A stretch of 64,000 nt of DNA, taken from assembly GCA_905183005.1 (NCBI GenBank), contig CAJJDO010000080.1:348167-412166 (forward strand), given 5' to 3'. The notes beneath the pieces are model-generated. The model searched no databases and was not told where the DNA came from. It saw nothing but the letters and a program-made list of their open reading frames with translations. The translations under genes and the position numbers were made by a program. Of the stretch, positions 25,282 through 36,695 are shown one piece after another. The stretch's first letter is position 1; the number at the start of each line of letters is the position of its first letter. The stretch comes from Paramecium pentaurelia (Eukaryota; Ciliophora; Oligohymenophorea; Peniculida; Parameciidae).

Positions 25282-26009
25282 TTAAAATCCTAATTTTGAT
25301 CAGAGTCTATAATCCTCTTCTAAATTTAAACCTATTGATGAATAAGTTATGAAGAAAAGTTTATTAAGTTTAAAGTAAAAATAAGCTTAGAAAAGAGAAT
25401 AATCTTCAAAAAATTAAACAATGGATCATTAGTATGATGAATATCCAGAAGATTTTGAATATTATGATGATTTTGAAGATTATGATTCGGATAATGAATT
25501 TTAAAATGAAACAGTTATTAATGAAGAAATTTTAGGTGATGAAATGGATGGTACTAGATTGACTCAAAGATAATCTGATTAAGATTTATAAAATGTAGTT
25601 GAAGTATACAAAAATGAATTAGCAAAAGCTAAAAGTGGTAATGATACTTTAGCAGGTAAATAATTAATTTAATTATTATATAGAAATATAAGAAGAACCT
25701 GAATCTTCGTATTCTTCTAGTTTTTATAAGACTGATGAGAAATTTAAACCAAAAATTTCAATGATAGAAAACCTAAAAAAGAGTATTTTGCAATAGATCC
25801 CTTAAGATTTATTTAATTTTGCTTACAATAGAATTTTAAAAGCAATTGAGAATAAACAAAGTTCTTAAGAAGTACTATTTATTATTAAAATTATTCGGTA
25901 GATGTACAAAGACTTAAAATAGATTTTGGGGAAAAAGTATTCGGGAGCTGGATTTTAAATAGAATAATTGATATATCAGGAACAATTATATAAACACTTT
26001 CAAAACTGA
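23653..26009 (+). CDS. NEK-family Ser/Thr kinase with a poly-Gln tract
   Basis: Kinase domain first: ETIGSGSYGSAYLVKNK, catalytic K in SVAKK, EYCEGDLQYHIKKRK, HRDIKTSNIF, LGDFGVSKVL, GTPYYMSPEVCENKPY and SDVWALGCVLHELC. The DFGVSKVL and GTPYYMSPE pattern is typical of NIMA-related kinases, which in ciliates control cilium length and cell division. The long tail has a poly-Gln tract of more than 25 residues encoded by TAA repeats (about 25195-25280), then an Asp/Glu/Tyr-rich stretch (DEYPEDFEYYDDFEDYD) and a helical end. At least six introns of 23-31 nt. An alternative splice of 26 nt near 25940 would change the last residues. Confidence 0.85.
25195..25280 (+). repeat. TAA trinucleotide repeat encoding poly-Gln
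   Basis: A nearly perfect (TAA)n run within the NEK kinase gene. In the standard code it would be a wall of stops; in this genome each TAA is glutamine, so it makes an uninterrupted poly-Q tract. Confidence 0.85.
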
Positions 26010-26061
26010 GTTTTTCATTTATAACATTTATAAATATTCGTAAAATATAGTATAATTTTGA

Positions 26062-26834
26062 TAATTATCATAATAAAGTAGTTATTAGTTTAAGTAGACT
26101 CTAAATATATTGAGTACAAGATAATTAGAGAAAGCAAAGCTAAGATGTTTAGAAGATAAAAAGTGTATAGTTTTGTTTTGATAGAAATGTTATTCACTTA
26201 ATTAAAAAGTCTCCTAATGAATACATTAGGAAAAACTAAAGAAGTCATTAAAACAAAAAATAATCTCTATAATATAGAGAATAAGAAGATTAAGAATTAT
26301 TATCATAAGAAGAAGAAGACACTCAAGATTTCTCTGAATTGGAAGAGAATCAATAATATATTAGTATAATAGAATGGAAAAAAATACAAGAGGACATTTC
26401 TAAAAAAAGGAATGGAAATAATTTGATTGTTTCTTAAAAGTCATAACATTAAAATGATTTTTTAAAATTAGAAAAAGTTCCACTTAAATCATGTTTAAAG
26501 AAATTAAAGAAAGATATCTATGTATAATATGAAGAATTGTTTGGAAAGTTATATGAAGACTAATTATAAACATAAATTTCATCAGAAAAATTAAAACTTA
26601 ATTAACAATAAATCAAATAATGCATAATTGTTACTGAATTCAATAATATTATGAATGATGATGATGATGAAGTAATTATAATGATTAAATCTTTAGATAT
26701 CCATAACTTTAGATGAATTGGATGATTAAATTTATGAACATAAAAGTTAATAGAAAAATGAAAAGTTTGATATATCAAAATTTGATAACATAAAGAAAAG
26801 AATTGAAATTAATTAGAGAATCTAATCATTATGA
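26062..26834 (+). CDS. Unknown charged protein, 5' end unresolved
   Basis: A well-coding frame includes SSYQFKQTLNILSTRQLEK, then after a 22-nt intron VIHLIKKSPNEYIRKNQ, a Glu-rich stretch (EEEDTQDFSELEENQ) and helices, and ends IKKRIEINQRIQSL. A 25-nt intron interrupts the poly-Asp region. No ATG precedes the open frame, so the first exon is missing from my reading; the frame opens right after a TGA near 26060. It may begin in an unrecognised exon, or even belong with the NEK gene upstream. No known domain seen. Its stop overlaps the next ATG. Confidence 0.5.
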
Positions 26835-27442
26835 ATTTCACAATAATTAATGAAATATATATATTATCATTCATTGATTATATTTTTAATAATTAAAATA
26901 ATAATAATAATGAATTAAGTAAATTAAGTCCTTCAAAAACCTTAAATGTACTATTATATTATTTTCTTAGTGATAAAAAGATCTTTGATACTACAAGTTA
27001 TGCACTTCCAAAAAGTGATTAAATTATGACTAGATTATAAGAAAATTTCTCAAAATTTGGTGCTACTTATTCTTAATTCACAATTGCTATTGTTGTTTTA
27101 GGAGGATTAACAAATTTTTCATTCTTAATTAGTGTAGGATTGAGCATTGCATTGTACAAAATTCTATATTATTATTAGTTGGTATGCTGCTTTGAAAAAT
27201 GATGAAGTATTAGATTATATTCCCAATTTTGGTTATCTAACAACTGATAAAAAAAAGGTTCTATTGTTTTTATGTAATATTCTTACATAATTTAGTGAAT
27301 GTTCTTGTTTTGTATATTTTTTGTGGAGATTCCATATTCACTTATATAGGGGTTGGGTAAGAATATAATATTGAACTAGTTTCCTTATATCATTTCTACA
27401 CTCATTTTTGTTTGTATCACCATCTACAGGAGCATTAATTGA
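26831..27442 (+). CDS. Unknown multi-pass membrane protein, about 187 residues
   Basis: Two introns (25 and 23 nt) give exactly 188 codons. The start MNFTIINEIYILSFIDYIFN overlaps the stop of the preceding gene as ATGA. Hydrophobic segments include FTIAIVVLGGLTNFSFLISV, LLFLCNILTQ and PYIISTLIFVCITIYRSIN at the C-terminus; between them are a charged loop (LKNDEVLDYIPNFGYL) and FLWRFHIHLYRGW. An internal Met (near residue 66, MTRLQENFSKFGATY) is a possible shorter start that would avoid the overlap. Family not recognised. Confidence 0.55.
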
Positions 27443-27842
27443 TGGCTAATCTCATCAACAAACAAATTAGGATCTATCCTAATATGCTAATTTCAGTAAT
27501 AATAACAATATTGAATTATAATATAAATGATGAATATTAAATGATGTTAATCTATATAATTTTTCTAAATTTTTAAAACTATTTAAGTAAGGAACATATA
27601 ATAAAATACAATCATAATATATTTATTTAAAACTTTTATCTATATAAGAATATAAAAAAATGAATTACTTTATCATTTTTTAAATAATACAATTACAATT
27701 AAAATTTCCTTTATTTTCTAAATTTCATTTGATCTTCTAATTATTCTCTATATGATAAATTGATTTATATACACATAATGAAATATTATAAAAAGGAAAC
27801 AAGAAAGATAATATTAGATATAAATAAATATATTTTTAATAA
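27443..27842. other. Intergenic, AT-rich
   Basis: No coding frame with protein signal beyond a short extension of the preceding gene's alternative frame. Presumably the promoter of the gene at 27843. Confidence 0.5.
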
Positions 27843-28685
27843 ATGGGAAAAGGAAGTTCAGGGATTAAAAAATAAAAAAAAAGTAAAATGGGAGGAGAAG
27901 ATTAGAACTACGGAAAAGTTGTAATTTGTCTTCATTTTATTTTAGGGAAGACCAAAAAAGAAGAAAGAAAATAATGAGGCAACTTAAGAGGTTGATAAAA
28001 GATAATGGTTTAATGTATATCGAGCTTTACAAATGCTTACACTTATATGTGAAAAAGGAAGCTTAGCTTTAAGGTACAAGACTGGATAAAAGAGTAATAC
28101 AATGGAGGAGTCAACAAAAACAAAGAAAAGTGAGGAAACAAGAAAGTTGAAGGTAGTGGATAATATTCTATTAGTAATAAGCAAAAACTTAAGGATTTGA
28201 AGAAACATTGCAATTATGAAGAAAGAAAATTGTATCTCCTTATAGATAATAACACTGAAAATGTTTAAATTGAATTACCAAATGCTGATAATGATGGAAT
28301 CATTGAAGACATGGATAAAATATATAAATATCTTGATAAAGAGTTTTAAGTGTCATTTCTTTTGATTTTATAATAATACCTAGAGTAATAAGAATAAGAT
28401 TCTTTGATATTGGCAAGAGAAATAGTTTAAAAAATGATGGAATAGAAAGAATAGCATAAGATGCTTTTGAATTTAGCATTAATTAAGACAAATATAGAAG
28501 AAGATTTAGAATATGTGTTATAATTGGTATGAGATTAATAAAATATGAAGGCTAATACTACTACTGGAGTATAATCATAATATGAAGTGAATGAGAAGTG
28601 GATTAGTGAAGAAAATAAAATAGTGGAATGGTTGGTTGCATTTATAGATAAGATTATTGCTATATTCAAGACAGATAGATAATGA
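27843..28685 (+). CDS. Unknown Lys/Glu-rich protein with an AT-hook-like motif, 253 residues
   Basis: Three introns (28, about 29 and 24 nt) give exactly 254 codons. The basic N-terminus MGKGSSGIKKQKKSKMGGED is followed by GRPKKKKE, which resembles an AT-hook (GRP core flanked by Lys), a DNA minor-groove binding motif. The rest is helical, with acidic patches (IELPNADNDGIIEDMDKIY) and the end LVAFIDKIIAIFKTDRQ. A nuclear role is only an inference from the hook and the basic N-terminus; the middle intron is the least certain. Confidence 0.5.
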
Positions 28686-28722
28686 AATTAACAATCCCTA
28701 ATTATAATTATTTTGAATTTAT

Positions 28723-30958
28723 ATGACAACAAATATTTAAGTGATTTGTCGGTTTAGACCATCCATTGCTGGTTAAGTTGAAAGCTAGATTTATTTTGCT
28801 GATGATAAGAGTGTTCTAATAGAAAATCAATAATTTAACTTTGATCATATCTTTCATCCTGGAAGATAAATAGAAGTATTTTAGGTAGCTGCAGAACCTG
28901 TAATTAAAGGTGTGTTAGAGGGATTTAACGGAACTGTTGTAGCTTATGGATAAACAGGATCTGGAAAAACACATACAATGGAAGGCTCAATTGGAGAAGA
29001 ATAAGGAATCATAAAAAGAATGGTTAATACAGTTTTTGATTATATTGAAGCAAGTCCAGATTATATTGAATACAGAATTAAAATATCTGTAGCTGAATTA
29101 TATATGGAAAAAGTGAGAGATTTATAGAACATCAAGAAGAGTGATTTAAAAATAAGAGAGGACAAGAATCATTCTACATATATAGATGGAGTAACTGAAA
29201 CATCTATTGCTGATTAATCTGAAATTTATGATATTCTAAAGATGTGTAATTCTAATAGGATGATTGCCAGTACAAATATGAATGAATAATCATCTCGTTC
29301 CCATATGATATTTTTAATGACAGTTTAATCAATTGATTTAAGAGATTAATCTGCTAAAACTGGTAAACTCTTTTTAGTTGATTTGGCGGGAAGTGAGAAA
29401 GTATCTAAAACAGGAGCTGAAGGAAAAATCTTAGATGAAGCTAAAGGTATTAATAAATCATTATCTGCTTTGGGTTAAGTTATTAATGCATTAACAGATG
29501 GTAGTTAACATGTACCATATAGAGATTCTAAATTAACAAGAATATTATAATGTTCTTTTGGTGGTAATAGTAGAACAACATTAATTATTACTTGTTCTCC
29601 TGCTTAATTTAATTTATAAGAAACTCTATCTACTTTAAGATTTGGTGTTCGTGCTAAAGCTATTAAGAATAAACCAAAAATTAATAAGGAACATACAGTT
29701 GAAGAGCTTAAAATTATAGTTTAAGAGAAAGAGAAAGAAATCTTATTATTATAAGAATAATTATCTTAATATAAAATGGGAATGGTAATTAGTGAAGAAG
29801 ATAAGGAGATGATTAAGGAAATTTAAGAAGATATTCTACTTGAATAACCAAATAGTAATGAATAATTATTCAATATGTAATAAATAATTACAAAATATGA
29901 ATAAGAAATAGAAATTTATAAATAGTAGGAGTTTACATTTTAATAAAGAGAATTAGAATTTATAAATAAGATAAGATAAAAAGAAGATGAAATGCAAGAA
30001 AGTTTAAATATTATCCTAATATATTATTTTAGAAATGTAAGATTTTGAAACTCAGTATGCTAAACAGGAAAGTGAATTTAAAATAAAATAAACTCATTTG
30101 TATAGACTTTTATCTTAAAAATTGGGTTAGATAGGAGATGATTCTTATATTGATGATGAATAAATATCAATTTTAATAGAGAATTATGCTAAAGAAAAGG
30201 TTACTTCTAAATTAAAATAAATTACATATTTATATAAGAAACATCATAAGGATAATTTAAATGATTAAATGTTAATGTATTTAACAGAAGATAAGAAAGA
30301 ATTTAATATTCATAGTAATAAAATTAATAATAAAAATATTAGATGATTAATTAGCTGAATTACATAGATAAGTTGCATTATTAAAAAAATAGAATCTTGA
30401 ATTACAAACAGATTCTAGTACTTAATCTTAATTGTTAGAAACATTAGAAAAAACATAATAATTATTAGATTCTGAAAAAGTAAGATGTTAAAGATTAGAA
30501 TATACATTAAATAAAAGTATTTAATATATTTAATTAAAGATAATAAAATATATAATGAAAAATGTAAAGAGTTAAATAATAATATAGAAAAAATGTTATC
30601 TGGAGTTCATTAAGTAATTAATGAAAAATAAAAATATTATAGAGATTGTCAAAAATTAAAAAAGATATGTGATGAAAAGAATTTAAAAATACAAGTATTA
30701 ATATTATATAAATATTTTATATAGAAATTATTAGATGAAATTAATAGACTTAGTGTAGAAAATTAGAAATTATTCGTTAAATATGATTAATTAAAAGAAT
30801 TATAAAAGTTAGAAAAAAGTTCATATCTTGATACTTCAGAAGTGAACTCTTCATTTCGATAAAATAAGAAAATTCATAAATGTATAAAAGGAGGCACTAA
30901 AAATTAAATTACAGAATAAGTAATAAATAAGGAAAATATTTCTGATGAAGAATAATGA
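28723..30958 (+). CDS. Kinesin motor protein, kinesin-1-like
   Basis: N-terminal motor domain: MTTNIQVICRFRPS, the P-loop YGQTGSGKTHTMEG, switch I NEQSSRSHMIF, switch II LVDLAGSEKV and the neck-proximal NSRTTLIITCSP and LSTLRFGVRAKAIKN. These residues are complete, so an active ATPase is expected. IADQSEIYDIL and INALTDGSQHVPYRDSKLT resemble conventional kinesin heavy chain. A long coiled coil (about 340 onward) follows for dimerisation, with at least two small introns (for example before 30030). It ends NENISDEEQ. The tail lacks an obvious cargo motif, so subfamily kinesin-1 is likely but not proven. Confidence 0.9.
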
Positions 30959-30962
30959 ATTA

Positions 30963-32507
30963 TCAAAATTTATCACTCATTATATATTCAATAGCACTTA
31001 ATACATTAGAAAATTAAGCTGATTCTCTACCTTAATTATATGTCATTTCAGCACCTAAAAACATTTCTATAAAATTTAATTAACACACCCATTTTTCAGA
31101 TTAAATCTTGAAAATACAAAATGTCAATATTCCTATTTAACTATTTTAAAATATAATAATACTTATCTAATTCAAGTAAAATTTATGAATTACCTTCTTT
31201 TTTTATGTCTTTTATCATTGATTATTCTAATTTAGAAAATAAATCAAATTTATCACAAGGATTCTCAATTTATAAAATTGCTTATAATTGATTTATTGTA
31301 TTTTAATAATCTGAATAATATTATTCAGGTACTTTTAATTCAGCCAATGAAATATTTTTATAATTATGTAGTTTCTTTTTGAATATTAAGGTTTTATCAA
31401 AACTATAAATTTCAAAAGTATCTACTATAATTTTCTTTATATTTTAATTCTAAAAGATCATTTTTATTAATAATTATTTAAACTTTTCTCTATTTTAAAC
31501 CTCATATATTAATCTTAACATCTATTCCAAATATTCAATGAAGTATTTAATATCATCACAAAGTGAAGAATAAACAAAATCTTTTGATTATATTAATCTA
31601 ACTAAATATTCCTTTTCTTTTTAATTTTAAAATATTGAATATTTCTCACTAAATATTTCACTCCATATATTCATCAAATCTTTAATAAGATGGTGATCTG
31701 CAATCTACTTATAAATTAACTCTTCTTTTAGATTGTTAACTTAAGGAATCAAAAATTATGCTGCTTAAGCTTTTTATAGAAAGAGGATTCCTTACTATGA
31801 TTTAGATAAACAGAAATTGCTAACTATTAGGCATATTTCTATGGATCCATATTGAGTAAGAATTTCTTAAGATCTTCCTTATATGATTATAGATGATCTT
31901 AATGAACTGCTTAATCTAAAACTTCAATTGCATTTTTCCGTATTATTTCTGGTTTATATTCTTTAAAACTTTGATTCTTTAATTGTTTGCTCTTATTCAA
32001 ACAATGTTCATTCCAAAGTTCTAGAATAGATTTTTGCTTTTATTAATTACCCATATATATATATAAAAATAAAATCATTTCTTTTTTGATCGAATATCTA
32101 TCAGACTCTAAATCAATTTTCAAAAATATACTTTATAATTTTGAATATCTTTCTCTATTTCAATCAATTCATTTTTCAAATCCTAATTTTGTCTAATAAG
32201 ATCAATCATTGTATGATAAGTTTAAATTGGAGTTTAATTGTTAACAATTGCCTTTTGTGAGCCTTACTAATCCAATTTTTAAGGTATTTTATTTTTGACT
32301 TACGTAGGAGGTTTTGGAATAGAAAGTTATTTCTTGATCTTTTAGATTGCTTATTGTGGCTAACTATCAACAGGAACTCGATTTTGTAATAGAAACAGCT
32401 GCTAATAAGGACTCTGCATCTAGTATAAGGTATTGAAAGAGATCTACTTATGCAGGAGATTAAAACAGTGTAAACATTTTTTGAGCATGAGGGGTCTCGT
32501 AATTCAT
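30963..32507 (-). CDS. Unknown protein, about 490 residues
   Basis: Starts MNYETPHAQKMFTLFQSPAQ; a 28-nt intron joins it to MQSPYQQLFLLQNRV. A disordered Pro/Gln/Lys-rich N-terminus (about 1-95) is followed by a coiled coil (MIDLIRQNQDLKNELIEI) and a long helical, mostly soluble C-terminal region. The end is AIEYIMSDKF. No domain recognised. Its stop is only 4 bp from the stop of the convergent kinesin gene. Confidence 0.6.
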
Positions 32508-32521
32508 ATTTTAATAATATA

Positions 32522-33098
32522 TCAACTCTTTATTTCTGGTCTAACAACTGTTTCTGGCTTAAAATACTAGGTAGATAAATTGCATCCCAAAGATGCCAAT
32601 TATCCAATGATCATTCTACAGATAGCAGGAAGTGAGACATGTTTTAAGTGGGGATCCATTTCTTGTTTCACTTTGGCTAATTGAATACATAATTATATAT
32701 ATATATTACCTATTTCATAAACTTATTACAAAGAGATGGTATCATACCATATATAACCAGGGAAATTTGTGAATTTATCAGTACCTACGAGTAAGATTAT
32801 TAGATTCAATCATACCAGTGGCCTTTCTAAGAAACCAAGTAGTTTCAGGTGGTTTGATAAGGAATTTGAATGTTCTATCTGGAAAGGCAATAACCTAAAC
32901 TCTTAGTGGAACATCTGGTCTAAAGGCTTAACTTGCAGCATTGAATTCCTTGCAAAATTGCATCATATTGATTCCCAAAGGACCCAATGATTGACCCATT
33001 TTAGGACTTGGTTTAGCAACACCAGCATAGAGTCTAAGCATTATTTTGGCTCTGTAATCTTTTGGAAGTGTCTGTAATTTTTTCTTGATCAAATTCAT
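32522..33098 (-). CDS. MRPL11: Mitochondrial ribosomal protein uL11m (MRPL11), 170 residues
   Basis: Large-subunit L11 of the mitochondrial ribosome, part of the GTPase-associated stalk base. The family signature AGVAKPSPKMGQSLGPLGIN with MMQFCKEFNAAS is clear, followed by TFKFLIKPPETTWFLRKATG, ISLQQVYEIAKVKQ and MIIGQLASLGCN. NMMQFCKEFNA rather than the cytosolic eL11 sequence marks it as the bacterial/mitochondrial type. Two introns (31 and 33 nt) give exactly 171 codons. The N-terminus (MNLIKKKLQTLPKDYRAK) is basic and could be a short targeting sequence. The start codon is only 13 bp from the divergent CRAL-TRIO gene. Confidence 0.93.
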
Positions 33099-33111
33099 TT
33101 TATTTATTAAA
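33099..33111. promoter_or_regulatory. 13-bp divergent spacer between MRPL11 and CRAL-TRIO starts
   Basis: The MRPL11 ATG (ending 33098, minus) and the CRAL-TRIO ATG (33112, plus) are 13 bp apart. Both starts are supported by strong N-terminal coding signal, and the spacer is pure A/T. Whatever drives these genes lies inside the neighbour's coding sequence. Confidence 0.55.
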
Positions 33112-34606
33112 ATGTTTGGGACTCAATTTGATTACTTAAAACTAAAACCAAGAACAGTAGAAGAAATACATCATGAAGATGGTTATGTAAAAGAAGGAAT
33201 TGAAAGAACAGCAACAAGAAGAATCTTTTTATCAGTTGAATATGATCATTTTGAAAAGAAATAAATTTAATAATTCAAAGATATCATTAGAGGTGCTAAT
33301 ATAAGTGTTAGTTCTGATGATGTATTATTAAGATTTCTTTATGCAGGATATTTCAATATGACTAATTGTTTAGAAGTATTTTAAATTCCATCTCAAATAG
33401 CTATATAAACGACATATATATTGGTTGAATACTAGTCGTCTCTCTACTATACCAGATAAAGTACTCTTATGTTTAAGAGAAGGATTAGTGTATATAGGAG
33501 GCAAAGATTATTAATATCGTCCAATTATAGTTATTAATTTACATATGATGGATCTATATCTATTCGATTCAGATGCATTTATACATGCTCTATCTATTTT
33601 ATTTGTTATTTGTGAAGATTATATGTTCTATCCAGGAAAAGTTGAAAATATTGTTGTAATTGTTGAAACTGATTAAATGAGTCTTTACAATTTTCCTTAA
33701 AAAACATTTCAAGTAATTTTATGGATGATGAGTTAAAACTTTCCATAAATATTAGATCGTCTTTATCTATTTAATCCATCTAAAGAATTACTAATGAATT
33801 GGGATAATTATCATTAAATGTTAGATAGTAGAACATTCAAAAAAATTGAAATTTGGGAATCTAAATCATTCGCTCCTCTTGCTCATGGTTTTCATCCTGA
33901 CATGTTGGAACGTAGATTTGGAGGAGGGATGCCTAATCTTCAATAATATTGGTTACCTACTCAAATTATCTAATAACCTAGTAGCATTTCATATAAAGTT
34001 CAAAAACCCATATATAATCAAGGAACTATTTAATATTCTCTTTATAATGATCCTAAGGAACTATTAGATCGATTACAACAAAGAGATGCAGAAGATAGAT
34101 CATAAGAAGCTACACTCAAAAGTGAACCTTAATCTAGTGTTGCTTCTGGAAAATTAAAAGTCATTGATTTTCATTAAACTATGGGTAATGCTTTTAAAAT
34201 TTAAAATAATGGCCAAGATTAATAAGATCTAAGTTAAACTAATTTCTCTGGAGAATTCTATTAATAATAAAATAATTAAATTCAATAATCTTCATAATAA
34301 TAATAATTCATGAATCCTGGATTTTAGGGATCAGCAATTCCAGATTAATAATTTAAATAAAATAGTAAAGCCAATTCTGTAACCTCATCTCAAAGAATTA
34401 AAGATCAATATATAGCATAATAATTAATGGGTTCCTCTTAAAAACCCATTAGTGGTATCTAACAAACTATTAGACCAAATACTATGCCTGTACCTTAATT
34501 GGGAGCTCCTGCTCAATCCGAAAGAATTTATGAATCTATGGATGAAAAATTAAATGATTCATAGAGACCATCTAGTAATAATGTTTAAGCATGTTTAATA
34601 ATGTGA
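33112..34606 (+). CDS. CRAL-TRIO (Sec14-like) lipid-binding protein, 489 residues
   Basis: Sec14-type proteins bind and exchange phospholipids in a hydrophobic pocket. The lobe is readable from SDDVLLRFLYAGYFNMTNCL through YRPIIVINLHMMDLYLFDS, VENIVVIVETDQMSLYNFP and ILDRLYLFNPSKELLMNWD, the usual order of the CRAL-TRIO N-lobe, lipid pocket and PxxF-like end. From about residue 280 on the protein is disordered and Gln/Ser/Pro-rich. One 25-nt intron brings the length to exactly 490 codons. The C-terminal NVQACLIM carries a CaaX-like box (CLIM), which could be prenylated to anchor it to membranes. Confidence 0.85.
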
Positions 34607-34799
34607 TGATTATAAATTCATAATATTTATATTTCTTATATCAAGGTATTTTTATGGTACTTGATTGAGATTCATATAAATATGTATAGTTCTCTTTTAG
34701 ATCATTAAAAGCAAAATATGATTATTTGTTAAGTAAATTAGATTAAATATATTTAAGAGAAAGATTGCAAATATGATGGACATATATTTATTATTGAAT

Positions 34800-35024
34800 T
34801 CATTTTATATCCCCAAAATTTTAATCTTTCTCATCGCCACTAGAATCAAATTCCTCCATAACTTCTAAGTCTGATGGATTCTCTTCTTCTGACCAATCTT
34901 CGGAATCACTGAATTCTTATAACCCTTACATTCCAGGAATTTAACTTAGAGGATGAATTCTCAAAAATGTACATCTCCAAACTACATTATATCGAAGGTT
35001 TCTAATAATATTCACAAATTTCAT
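34800..35024 (-). CDS. Small unknown protein with an acidic tail, 74 residues
   Basis: Intron-free frame of exactly 75 codons. The N-terminal half is basic and hydrophobic (MKFVNIIRNLRYNVVWRCTF), like a short mitochondrial or membrane-associated segment, while the second half is strongly acidic (EFSDSEDWSEEENPSDLE, EEFDSSGDEKD). No known domain. The sharp charge switch and unbroken frame support a real gene; its function is unknown. Confidence 0.55.
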
Positions 35025-35945
35025 TAATAAATTTAATGAATTAAAAGTATCAAAACATATTATGAATATTGATCAAAAAAATACCATATTACATTAAATA
35101 TCATGTTTATGACCATCAAATATTTATAGTTTATTATGTTTAATCTATATGAATAGAATATATAACTATTTATTCTTTAATATAAAATTGAAAATAAATA
35201 AGAGCTTTGAATATTCACTCAATTTCTATTATATTAATATCAATATTTGAAAATTTCAAATAATAGTTATCATTAAATTAACTCATCTGTAAATATGCAT
35301 AGAAATAAGGTATTATATTATATTATATTATATTTAAAGAACCTCAATTTCTATAGAGATACAAATAATTTACTTTATTTGATTAAATAATATGATAAAT
35401 TCGAAAGTATTGGATAAGGTAATTATGATCAAATTAAATAAAATAATAATTATCACATCAAAAAGTTGATATAATTTTATTATTCGTATTTTTATCTCAT
35501 AAAGATAAATAGAGAACAAATTAATAAATATTAATATTCTCAATCATAATTTTAATTCATTTAATTTGAACATATTCATAAATAATTAAGTGATTTATCT
35601 ATAAATTAGTATAAAAATCAACATTATGTAAATTAAATCATTTATATTTCTTTTCTCTCAATTTTTAGTTTTATGACTATATTCTTAAGAAACCAACAAA
35701 TCAAGCATTTTACAGAAAAAATAAATTGTCATTTTCACATTTTCAACATCTGTTGATGTAATTTGGAAAAGCTAATTTTCAATTTTAAATATATTCTTAT
35801 AATAGTAATAAAGTAATAAATAAATAGATGTAAATAGCAGACACAATTACTGATTACTTAATTTGGAAGTACATAATTCTAATGAAATGTGTATTTGATA
35901 TTATTTAGTTAATATAATGATATTCAAGTTTAAAAAATTCATTTA
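35025..35945. other. Long intergenic region with simple repeats
   Basis: No frame with protein signal. Very AT-rich; TATTA-type repeats lie around 35308-35335. It flanks two minus-strand genes, so it holds the promoter of the 74-residue gene and the 3' end of the next. Confidence 0.5.
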
Positions 35946-36344
35946 TCAGGTCTTATCATTTTTTTAATAGTTTTTTTAATGTAATGGAACATTTTTAGCA
36001 ATGTCATTCATTTCTTTTTAGAATTTGGAAAAAACATTATTTTTGATTCCTTATTAAGAAGGTATTGCTTAAAAAGTAACAAAATTGGAGAATTATTATT
36101 CAGAAGGAAGAGTTTGAAAAGAAAATTATTATCCTGTTGATAACTGAGAACTTTTTTAATGTTCTTTAAACACTCCAAACTAAGGTTATTTTTATGGTTA
36201 ATAGTCTTCATCAGAATCAGATAGAGAAATCATTTATTGTGGTGCATCAAATAGTGAGCCTAATTTAGATTATTAAGGAGGGGTATTATCAATTTCTAAT
36301 GTTTCTATTCTCTCTACATGTTTGCAACATTATCCATTTCCCAT
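35946..36344 (-). CDS. Small Gln/Ser-rich protein with a predicted lipidated N-terminus, 132 residues
   Basis: Intron-free, exactly 133 codons. The N-terminus is MGNGQCCKHVERIETLEID: Gly2 followed by Asn, Gly and Gln, with two cysteines at 6-7, fits N-myristoylation plus palmitoylation, a combination that anchors signalling proteins to the ciliary or plasma membrane. The rest is disordered and Gln/Ser/Pro-rich (LGSLFDAPQQMISLSDSDED, FGVFKEHQKSSQ) and ends NYQKNDKT. No enzyme domain. A membrane-bound adaptor is an inference from the N-terminus only. A DHHC palmitoyltransferase gene lies 25 kb away. Confidence 0.6.
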
Positions 36345-36695
36345 TTATTTAATATAAATTAATAAATAGCCAAAATATCATTATTATTCTTAAGAAATAT
36401 TAAAAAATTAACACTATATACATTAATAAATTATTAAAGTAGTCGTAAAAATAATATTTGAATTAGGGAGAAAGTTAAAATCAAAAATTTGAATTAAAAT
36501 TTTTGAAGGATTTGCTTAATTAGAATTAATGAATAATATTAAGTATATTTTTAAAAAGTAAAGTATATTGATTATGATTTTGATTTAGTTTAGAATAAAT
36601 TAAATTAAGAAATTAAACAATAATTCAAAAAATTTATAGGATCTATTTAAGAATATAATATATGAAATGAAATAGAAATTTAAGAACTTAAAGGT
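36345..36695. other. Intergenic, AT-rich
   Basis: No frame with protein signal on either strand. It separates two minus-strand genes. Confidence 0.5.
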
